From Merdiplasma sp905207905 (lineage in GTDB: Bacteria; Bacillota; Clostridia; Lachnospirales; Lachnospiraceae): a stretch of 64,000 nt of DNA. Below, in pieces: positions 33,510-39,727 of the stretch. Position 1 is the first letter of the stretch, and the number at the start of each line of letters is the position of its first letter. The translations under genes and the position numbers were made by a program. Below the pieces are notes generated by a model. The model saw only the letters and a list, made by a program, of their open reading frames with translations, made no database searches and was not told the origin of the DNA. The DNA lies in the NCBI GenBank assembly GCA_902475025.1, contig CABRXX010000001.1, positions 56,241 through 120,240 of the forward strand, given 5' to 3'.

Positions 33510-34148
33510 CTATCTGCATATTTTTATGAAGCCGCGAAATACAGGAATGCCCTGTTTCCCCATGTTCTCAGGGTGCCATTGAACGCCGTAGATGGGCAGA
33601 GTTTTGTGCTGCAGAGCCTCCACAGTTCCGTCGGGAGCTTTCTGGGTGATTGTCAGATTTTTGCCCAGGCGTTTCACAGACTGGTGATGGGAACTGTAGA
33701 CTTTGTAATTTTTTTTGTAGAGATTGTAGATCCAGGAGTTTTTTCCTACATTTCGGACTGTGTGCCAGCGGCCTCTGTGATTTTTAATGTTCTGATTCAG
33801 GGAACCTCCAAAGTAGACGTTGATCAGCTGCATTCCACGACAGATGCCAAGGACAGGCTTTTTTGCTTTCACATAGATACGGTTAGTGGTGGCGGTCTTT
33901 TTCAGAGAAATTACGCTGGAGTTGGATGTTTTCCAGGTTACCTTTTGGGAGGTGTGCCGCAGTGTCAGGGGCGTGCTGGTACCTGCAGAAAGGGTCATTT
34001 TCTGATCCGTCAGAAATGAACCACTGGCGGATGCAGCCTGTGTGTTTGCCAGGGTCAGTAAAAGTAAGAGAAAAATTAGACCGAAAACATGGTGATACCG
34101 TTTTGGCTTCTGTTGGTTTTGCATAAGCAGTTTTACTCTGGAGTTCAT
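33510..34148 (-). CDS. Secreted C26-type glutamine amidotransferase-like protein with an internal deletion
   Basis: The 212-residue product has a signal/anchor segment (VFGLIFLLLLLTLANTQAASA). A bacterial Ig-like beginning follows (KVTWKTSNSSVISL), joined directly to the second half of a gamma-glutamyl-GABA hydrolase (C26) domain. The catalytic Cys103 is in VLGICRGMQLINVYFGG, and His192/Glu194 are in YGVQWHPE. The first roughly 90 residues of the C26 domain and the end of the Ig-like domain are missing, with the junction at IYVKAKKPVLG. All three catalytic residues remain, but folding is doubtful. It may be an in-frame deletion derivative. GGAGG precedes the ATG. Confidence 0.72.
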   Translation of the reverse strand: MNSRVKLLMQNQQKPKRYHHVFGLIFLLLLLTLANTQAASASGSFLTDQKMTLSAGTSTPLTLRHTSQKVTWKTSNSSVISLKKTATTNRIYVKAKKPVLGICRGMQLINVYFGGSLNQNIKNHRGRWHTVRNVGKNSWIYNLYKKNYKVYSSHHQSVKRLGKNLTITQKAPDGTVEALQHKTLPIYGVQWHPENMGKQGIPVFRGFIKICR

Positions 34149-34219
34149 AATTTGCGGCCTCCTTTGTATAACAATATTTGACCATAAATAATACGGAAAA
34201 ATTGATTTTCTACGAATCT

Positions 34220-34247
34220 ATTTTACCCCTCCCCAAAGGGGTGTCAA
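34220..34247 (-). promoter_or_regulatory. Promoter of the C26-like gene with G/C palindrome in the spacer
   Basis: On the minus strand TTGACA and TAAAAT are 16 bp apart. The spacer reads CCCCTTTGGGGAGGGG, a possible operator. Confidence 0.55.
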
Positions 34248-34255
34248 TATTTTAA

Positions 34256-34308
34256 TACAAAAAAAGTACCGACCCCACAGCTCCTGCGTCTGCAAAATCA
34301 GTACTTTA
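34256..34308 (-). terminator. Terminator of tRNA-Lys
   Basis: On the minus strand AAAGTACTGA and TCGGTACTTT enclose a loop of about 27 nt, followed by TTTT. Confidence 0.7.
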
Positions 34309-34310
34309 AA

Positions 34311-34383
34311 TGCGCCTTCAGGGGCTCGAACCCTGGACACCCTGATTAAGAGTCAGGTGCTCTACCAACTGAGCTAAAGGCGC
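34311..34383 (-). tRNA. tRNA-Lys (anticodon CUU)
   Basis: The 73-nt gene folds into a full cloverleaf. The acceptor is GCGCCTT/AAGGCGC, the D arm contains AGCTCAGTTGGTAGAGC, and the anticodon stem CCTGA/TCAGG has loop CTCTTAA, giving anticodon CUU (Lys, AAG codons). The T arm is CAGGGTTCGAGCCCCTG and the discriminator base is A. CCA is not encoded. Confidence 0.97.
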
Positions 34384-34414
34384 TTATTAAGTTGTTGTTC
34401 CGGCGAACAAATAG

Positions 34415-34444
34415 TATTATAGTACAGCAGAATAAAAAAAGCAA
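34415..34444 (-). promoter_or_regulatory. Promoter of tRNA-Lys
   Basis: On the minus strand TATAAT (34420-34415) lies 18 bp after TTGCTT (34444-34439). Confidence 0.55.
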
Positions 34445-34572
34445 GCCCTTTTTAAAAAAAATTTAGAAAAAATTGAAAGTTTTTTCTTGCGGCCAGGAGA
34501 CAATGCCATTATAATAAGTAATATGTGGGAGTTTCCCCGGTCATAATTAAGAAAATGAAAGGAAACGAAGAG

Positions 34573-35808
34573 ATGAATCAGAACAGCGGTACGGATTCCG
34601 CAGCGGATCAGCGTGGCAAGGATATGCTTCATGCCACACCTCCCGGGAAAAATCAGAAATTCATAAGGAATGACCAGTATTTTACCGTTTGTATTTACAC
34701 GTTTATTCTGGTGGTTATCAGCGCAGTGGCTATTAAAGGAATTTTTTCCATTGATCAGACAGGAGCCTTTTTTGTGGGGATTCTTCGGGCGTTAGGTCCC
34801 TTTTTGATCGCTTTGCTGATCGCTTATATTTTAAATCCTTTTGTGAAATTTGTAGACCGCTGGCTGAAAAAGATATGCCCGAAGCTGCCGGAAAAGGTTT
34901 CTTTGGTCTTGGCCATGTTTGTGGTATATCTGCTGGGATTAGGGATGATCTTTGCTATTTTGGTATATGTGCTGCCGGAGATTGTGAGGAATCTGGCAGA
35001 CCTTGTCAACTACATCCCTCAGGTATACGAAGATCTGGAGGCCTTTTTAGAGTCCCTGCAGCAGCAGTTTCCAACGGTGGATTTCAGCGCCATTACTACC
35101 ATGCTGGAGGATACCCAGACGGACGTGGTAGCCAGCATTACAGCAGTGGCGAAAGATATGATTCCAGTGCTTTATACAGCCTCAGTGTCTGTGGTGACCT
35201 GGTTTGGCAATTTCCTTATTGCCATGATCGTTTCTGTATATATGCTTTATGGAAAGAAGTCCCTAAAGAGGATGCTGAAGATTGTGATGTACTCCTTTAT
35301 TCCCAAGAAGCAGATTCAGACGGTAAAGGAGATTCTGTTGGAGTGCAACAATATTTTCAGTAAATATCTGGTGAGCAAAATGATAGACTCCTTTATTATC
35401 GGAGTCCTCTGTGCCATCCTGATGGTGTTCCTGCGTCTGCCCTACGTATCTTTAATCAGTGTGATTGTGGGCATCACCAACATGATCCCTTACTTTGGCC
35501 CCTTCATTGGAGCGATCCCTGGGATCGTTATTATCCTCTGCATCAATCCTATACAGGCGCTGGTTTTCGCTGTTATGATTCTGTGTCTGCAGCAGTTTGA
35601 CGGCTTAATCTTAGGCCCGAAGCTTTTGGGAGATTCCACAGGAATGAAGCCTCTCTGGATCATTTTTGCCATCACCATTGGCGGTAAATTCTTTGGCGTG
35701 ATCGGCATGTTCCTGGGCGTTCCGGTGGTGGCCGCTTTGGCTTATCTGGCGGAACGCTATATGCGGCATCGCCTGGCGAAGAAACATCTGTCTATGGATA
35801 AGCTGTGA
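34573..35808 (+). CDS. AI-2E family transporter
   Basis: The 411-residue integral membrane protein of the AI-2E/YubA (UPF0118) family has a soluble N-terminus of about 35 residues and roughly eight membrane segments. Family motifs include GPFLIALLIAYILNP near the start and GVITNMIPYFGPFIG-like sequence (VGITNMIPYFGPFIGAIPG) in the conserved middle. Members export autoinducer-2-like or other small solutes or act as Na+/H+ antiporters; the substrate is not predictable. ATG 34573 follows GAAAGGAAACGAAGAG; upstream in-frame starts lack a ribosome binding site. Confidence 0.88.
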   Translation: MNQNSGTDSAADQRGKDMLHATPPGKNQKFIRNDQYFTVCIYTFILVVISAVAIKGIFSIDQTGAFFVGILRALGPFLIALLIAYILNPFVKFVDRWLKKICPKLPEKVSLVLAMFVVYLLGLGMIFAILVYVLPEIVRNLADLVNYIPQVYEDLEAFLESLQQQFPTVDFSAITTMLEDTQTDVVASITAVAKDMIPVLYTASVSVVTWFGNFLIAMIVSVYMLYGKKSLKRMLKIVMYSFIPKKQIQTVKEILLECNNIFSKYLVSKMIDSFIIGVLCAILMVFLRLPYVSLISVIVGITNMIPYFGPFIGAIPGIVIILCINPIQALVFAVMILCLQQFDGLILGPKLLGDSTGMKPLWIIFAITIGGKFFGVIGMFLGVPVVAALAYLAERYMRHRLAKKHLSMDKL

Positions 35809-35946
35809 TATAAGGCATCTGGGGCGAGGGAGAGGTGAGGGAAGAACCGTGAGGAGCCAGAAACAGCGTGTGCCTTTCAGGAGGTGGAAGCGGTTCTTTT
35901 CTGACCGTATGGTTCCTGCAGACGGATGGCAGAATACAGAAATATC

Positions 35947-35986
35947 AAAAGACCCGGAAGTCAGTTCTTCCGGGTCTTTTCTTTTC
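35947..35986. terminator. Bidirectional-looking terminator between AI-2E gene and small ORF
   Basis: AAAAGACCCGGAAG and CTTCCGGGTCTTTT form a perfect stem followed by CTTTTCC on the plus strand. The stop codon of the 48-codon minus-strand ORF lies in its loop. Confidence 0.85.
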
Positions 35987-36107
35987 CTGAGAGCAGTTTC
36001 TGCATGTCATCCAGCGCTTTTTTCAGGGACAGCGCTTTGCGGTTCAGGGAGGATTTATCGTAAGTGAGCAGATAGAGGGTTTCCCGCCATTTGCTTTTTC
36101 CAATCAT
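35961..36107 (-). CDS. Small protein of 48 residues, unknown function
   Basis: A short minus-strand ORF starts MIGKSKWRETLYLLTYDKSS and ends GKEKTRKN. It is rich in lysine and leucine, with a helix-like middle (LNRKALSLKKALDDMQKLLS). AAGGAG precedes the ATG by about 8 nt. It lies 117 bp downstream of trmB, and its stop sits in the loop of a terminator, so it would be the last cistron of the trmB transcript. No family is recognised. Confidence 0.5.
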   Translation of the reverse strand: MIGKSKWRETLYLLTYDKSSLNRKALSLKKALDDMQKLLSGKEKTRKN

Positions 36108-36224
36108 GGAGAAATCTCCTTACAGTACCCTTTCTATAAAATATGATGCAAAATTCTGAGAGTGCGAAGTATAGAAACAGTTGCCAGGTATTCTTTGACT
36201 TCTTAACCAAAATAGGGAAAGAAC

Positions 36225-36887
36225 CTAGAAAAGGGAAGGCTCTCTGTGGATGATCATTTTATGAATGGGATTTCCTTTGGAAGAAAAGCGCTCCTCATAT
36301 TCCGTCATAACATTTCCCTGGGATAAAATCGGATCATGATGCAGGTCATAGGTAAAGGAATCCAGGATCCAGCCAGCCTCCTTCACCTGCTCCAGGGCAA
36401 AATCAAAGAGCAGGCGGTTGTCGGTTTTAAATTCCACCCGGCCCTCCGGTTTTAGGATCTGGTTATAGCGGGCCAAAAATTCTTTGCTTGGCAGGCGGCG
36501 TTTGGCGTGCCGGTCTTTTGGCCAGGGGTCAGAGAAATTCAGATAAATTCCATCCACCTCATTTTGCCCAAATACTTTCGGCAGATCCTCCGCATCCATG
36601 CGGAGAAACAGCAGATTGTTTACCTCCGGAAGCTGTTCTCTTTTTTCCAGAGCCCGCAGCAGGACGCTGGAATATTTTTCAATGCCCACATAATTCCGGT
36701 CAGGATGGGCAAGGGCAAGATCAGTGATGAAGCGGCCTTTTCCCATGCCTACCTCCAGATAGAGGGGCTGGTGATTTCCAAAGACTTCCTGCCAGCAGCC
36801 TTTTTTTTCTTCCATGATGCTTTCCTGAATCACATATTTGCTGGCCGCAATGGCCTCCCTTGAACCGGGGATATTTCGTAATCTCAT
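36225..36887 (-). CDS. trmB: tRNA (guanine-N7-)-methyltransferase
   Basis: The 220-residue protein has the TrmB N-terminus MRLRNIPGSREAI and the SAM-binding motif YLEVGMGKGRFI. Later come YVGIEKYSSVLLRAL and the signature YLNFSDPWPKDRHAKRRL with the catalytic aspartate. It methylates G46 in the variable loop of tRNAs. AAAAGGAG precedes the ATG. The leader contains a strong hairpin with T-run and a family-2 repeat directly upstream of the start, suggesting control by attenuation (inference). Confidence 0.96.
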   Translation of the reverse strand: MRLRNIPGSREAIAASKYVIQESIMEEKKGCWQEVFGNHQPLYLEVGMGKGRFITDLALAHPDRNYVGIEKYSSVLLRALEKREQLPEVNNLLFLRMDAEDLPKVFGQNEVDGIYLNFSDPWPKDRHAKRRLPSKEFLARYNQILKPEGRVEFKTDNRLLFDFALEQVKEAGWILDSFTYDLHHDPILSQGNVMTEYEERFSSKGNPIHKMIIHREPSLF

Positions 36888-36905
36888 AATAACTCCTTTT
36901 TGTGA

Positions 36906-36951
36906 TAGCGCCTGTGCACATGGGCGTGCTGCCCTGTGTACACGGACGCTA
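36906..36951. repeat. Short dispersed hairpin repeat (family 2), copy
   Basis: TAGCGCCTGTGCACATGGG and CCCTGTGTACACGGACGCTA pair imperfectly around CGTGCTG. The sequence closely parallels the copy at 56334-56382. It lies 19 bp upstream of trmB. Confidence 0.65.
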
Positions 36952-36961
36952 CGGATTGTCG

Positions 36962-37021
36962 ATAGAAAAAACAGCAGGCTCAGGCAGTGACAGCGCTGCT
37001 CGTTGGGGCAACTGAGCCTGC
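36962..37021 (-). terminator. Terminator/attenuator in the trmB leader
   Basis: On the minus strand GCAGGCTCAG and CTGAGCCTGC form a perfect 10-bp stem around a GC-rich loop, followed by TGTTTTTTC. A TTGCAA-17-TATTGT promoter lies upstream near 37075-37103, so transcripts would meet this hairpin before trmB. Confidence 0.65.
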
Positions 37022-37120
37022 AGGAAAACCGCAGAAAAACCGAAAAGGATACGGCGGCGTATTTGATTCCCGACTACAATAGCAGATCGGGGGATGTTTT
37101 GCAATATACAATTTGCAGAT

Positions 37121-37153
37121 TGTTATGAGATTAGTAACTGTTTTCTCATAACA
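37121..37153. promoter_or_regulatory. Perfect 10-bp inverted repeat in a divergent promoter region
   Basis: TGTTATGAGA (37121-37130) and TCTCATAACA (37144-37153) are separated by 13 bp. The site lies between the divergent trmB and metallopeptidase-like genes. Confidence 0.5.
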
Positions 37154-37367
37154 GCTGGAAGGGACTGTTTCGCAGCAGGAAATGAAATTAGATTTTTTTG
37201 TAGGCTCTGGGCTTTGTATGCGGATGCCGGCGTTACAATATTGAAAAAAAGGCGGGGGCATGATATGCTGTCATTGATAAACCGGCAAAAAAGAAGATGA
37301 GTGGAAAACAGGATGTGAAATTTTCGCAGGAAAGCTGTGCAGTGCTTTTGAAAGGATGGTGAGGGGC

Positions 37368-38156
37368 GTGGATGTAAAATTTATCAACCCGGGAGCAGAG
37401 GAGATGATTCGGCAGATTCTGGAATTTCAGACCCCGGAGACCTCGGCGTGGTGGTCCTCTCCTCTGTATCATTTTTATCCTCAGCTGGATCAAGAATATG
37501 CCCAGGGGCTGGCCTTTCCTGAGAGAATGGCTTATCTGGAGCAGATGCTGCAGAAAATTTATGAGGAGCAGAGAGCTGTGATTGATCAGAAGGCAAAACA
37601 GTATGCCGATCATTGGACTGTTTGCCGAGGACAGATTACAGAGGCTTTATCAGAAGCCTTTGAAGTGGACCTTACCAATCAATTTCAGGATCTGAGATGC
37701 CTTGTCAGCCTAAATCCCGTAGAACCCCGTTTTCTGCAGGAGAGAAGTTTTTCTGTTTTTTATCTGAACAGCGAGAGAGGCGCCATTGGGGAGGCAATAC
37801 ATGAGATGGTGCATTTTGTGTGGTTTTATGTGTGGCATCAGGTGTTTGGGGATCGTGTTGAGGAATATGAGCGCCCCAGCACGAAATGGATTTTAAGTGA
37901 GATGGTGGTAGAGTCTGTGATGCGAGATCCCCGGCTCAGCTCCATCAATCCCTATTTCCCCAGAGAGAATGGCGGCTGTATTTATCCCTGGTTTTTTGAC
38001 ATGATCGCTGGTGGAAAGCCCATACTGGAGACTCTGGATCCCTGGTATCGCAGTATGGGCATTCGGGATTTTATGAAGAAGAGCTATGAATATTGTCTGG
38101 AGCATGAGGATGAGATCCGAGGCCATATGAACCGGGCGGAGACGGCAGAGATTTAA
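37368..38156 (+). CDS. Putative zinc metallopeptidase-like protein (HExxH), unknown family
   Basis: The 262-residue soluble protein has no signal peptide or membrane helix. Its middle contains HEMVH (residues 145-149) in a hydrophobic helix (GEAIHEMVHFVWFYVWH). A glutamate 29 residues later (LSEMVVESV, residue 178) could be the third zinc ligand, as in gluzincins. The N-terminal half is rich in aromatic residues. I do not recognise a characterised family, so peptidase activity is an inference from the motif. GTG 37368 after GGTGAGGGG is preferred; ATG 37356 has almost no spacing to its ribosome binding site. It appears monocistronic. Confidence 0.6.
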   Translation: MDVKFINPGAEEMIRQILEFQTPETSAWWSSPLYHFYPQLDQEYAQGLAFPERMAYLEQMLQKIYEEQRAVIDQKAKQYADHWTVCRGQITEALSEAFEVDLTNQFQDLRCLVSLNPVEPRFLQERSFSVFYLNSERGAIGEAIHEMVHFVWFYVWHQVFGDRVEEYERPSTKWILSEMVVESVMRDPRLSSINPYFPRENGGCIYPWFFDMIAGGKPILETLDPWYRSMGIRDFMKKSYEYCLEHEDEIRGHMNRAETAEI

Positions 38157-38246
38157 GTCTTTCATACGATTGACCTATAATTTGGCGTATATAATTAGGA
38201 GCTGAAAAAGGAACAAAAGCAGAGCAGTGAAAAGAGAGGGAAAACA

Positions 38247-39146
38247 TTGAAGATTAAAAATTACGTAAAACCGACAAGTCTGGAAGAAGCGTATCAGTGG
38301 AATCAGAAGCGCAGCGCCCGCCTTATGGGAGGTATGCTGTGGCTGAGACTGGGGCGGGGAACGATTCAGACAGCCATTGACCTGTCCGGCCTGGGATTGG
38401 AAGGAATCAGGGAGACAGAGGAGAGCTTTTACATAGGGGCCATGACTGCCCTAAGAAGCCTGGAACAGCATCCGGGTCTGGAGGCGTACACAGAAGGGAG
38501 CCTTCGGAAAGCAGTGAGTTCCATTGTGGGGGTGCAGTTTCGGAATTTAGCCACAGTGGGAGGAAGTATCTGGGGGCGTTTCGGATTTTCGGATGTACTC
38601 ACCGTATTTCTGGCTTTGGATACTTGGGTGGAGCTTTACAAAGGAGGCTTCGTGCCTCTGTCTGAGTTTGTAAACAGAAAGAAGGACAATGATATTCTGC
38701 TGGGACTTAGGGTAAAAAAGCGTCCTCAGCACACTGCATATCAGTCTTTCCGCAATACCAGGACGGATTTTCCGGTGCTTACCTGCGCAGTGAGTCTCCA
38801 GGATGAGGGACGGGGAATTGCATCTGTGGGGGCAAGACCGGGCCGGGCTATGACTCTGGAACTTCCGGAGGAATGGTGCAGGAAATTGGCAGAATTGCGA
38901 GAAGCGGCAGGAAAAGCCGAAGAAGGAGCGTTTGTGGAAGGGGCGGAAGCACAAGAAAAGCTTCTGGAATTTTCGCAGAGGGATCATTGGAAGAAAGAAG
39001 CAGAACGTCTGGCAGAAGAACTGGCGGCCAGGATTCCTACAGGCAGTAATATGAGAGCGGGTGCGGAGTACAGAACTCATTTGGCCAAGGTACTTCTGGG
39101 CCGCTGCCTGGAAGAATTGATGCAGAAAGGAGAGGTACGGGCATGA
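38247..39146 (+). CDS. Molybdenum hydroxylase FAD-binding subunit (xanthine dehydrogenase family)
   Basis: The 299-residue protein contains the FAD_binding_5 and CO_deh_flav_C folds. Motifs are YVKPTSLEEAYQW at the N-terminus, LMGGMLWLRLG in place of the usual GGGTDL, and VGVQFRNLATVGGSI at the second flavin loop. It passes electrons from the iron-sulfur subunit to NAD or another acceptor. It starts with TTG at 38247 behind GAGAGGG. Its stop overlaps the start of the 2Fe-2S subunit (ATGA at 39143). The substrate of the complex is not determined. Confidence 0.88.
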   Translation: MKIKNYVKPTSLEEAYQWNQKRSARLMGGMLWLRLGRGTIQTAIDLSGLGLEGIRETEESFYIGAMTALRSLEQHPGLEAYTEGSLRKAVSSIVGVQFRNLATVGGSIWGRFGFSDVLTVFLALDTWVELYKGGFVPLSEFVNRKKDNDILLGLRVKKRPQHTAYQSFRNTRTDFPVLTCAVSLQDEGRGIASVGARPGRAMTLELPEEWCRKLAELREAAGKAEEGAFVEGAEAQEKLLEFSQRDHWKKEAERLAEELAARIPTGSNMRAGAEYRTHLAKVLLGRCLEELMQKGEVRA

Positions 39147-39727
39147 AGATCGCTTTGATTTTAAATGGAAAAAATGTAGAGGCGGAAGTGGAAGATGGAA
39201 TGACCCTGTATGATTTTGTCCGCTCAAAAGGCTGCGCCAGCGTAAAGTGCGGCTGCGAGACCTCCAACTGCGGTCTTTGCACTGTATTCTTAGACGATGT
39301 GCCTGTACTCTCCTGCTCGGTGCTGGCGGCAAGAGCGTCCGGACACCGGGTAGATACTCTGGAGGGGCTGCAGGAAGAGGCAGAAGAGTTTGGCGCTTTT
39401 ATCGCAGGCCAGGGAGCGGAGCAGTGCGGCTTCTGCAATCCCGGCATGATTATGAATGCCATTGCCCTGTTTCGGGAAAAATCAGATCCCACAGACCAGG
39501 AGATACGGGAATATCTGGCAGGAAACCTGTGCAGGTGTTCCGGTTATGAGGGACAGATGAGAGGTATTCGAAATTTTATCGCCTATAAAAAGGAAAAAGC
39601 CCTTCAAGGCGAGCAGAAGGAAGAAGAGAGGATGAGAATGAGGCGGGGAATAGAGGGAACCCGGGAAAACCCGTCAGATGAGCCGGAAAAAGAAGCCGGG
39701 GTGCAGGAGGGAGGCGCCGGAGCATGA
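39143..39727 (+). CDS. Molybdenum hydroxylase 2Fe-2S subunit with C-terminal extension
   Basis: The 194-residue protein has a plant-type 2Fe-2S domain (KCGCETSNCGLC, with a fourth Cys in PVLSCSV). A helical second 2Fe-2S domain (EQCGFCNPGM and LCRCSGY) follows. Related subunits usually end shortly after FIAYKKEKAL, near residue 153. Here 41 more residues follow, made almost entirely of Glu, Arg, Gly and Lys. It overlaps both neighbours by 4 bp, so the three subunits are translated together. It wires electrons from the molybdopterin centre to FAD. Confidence 0.92.
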   Translation: MKIALILNGKNVEAEVEDGMTLYDFVRSKGCASVKCGCETSNCGLCTVFLDDVPVLSCSVLAARASGHRVDTLEGLQEEAEEFGAFIAGQGAEQCGFCNPGMIMNAIALFREKSDPTDQEIREYLAGNLCRCSGYEGQMRGIRNFIAYKKEKALQGEQKEEERMRMRRGIEGTRENPSDEPEKEAGVQEGGAGA

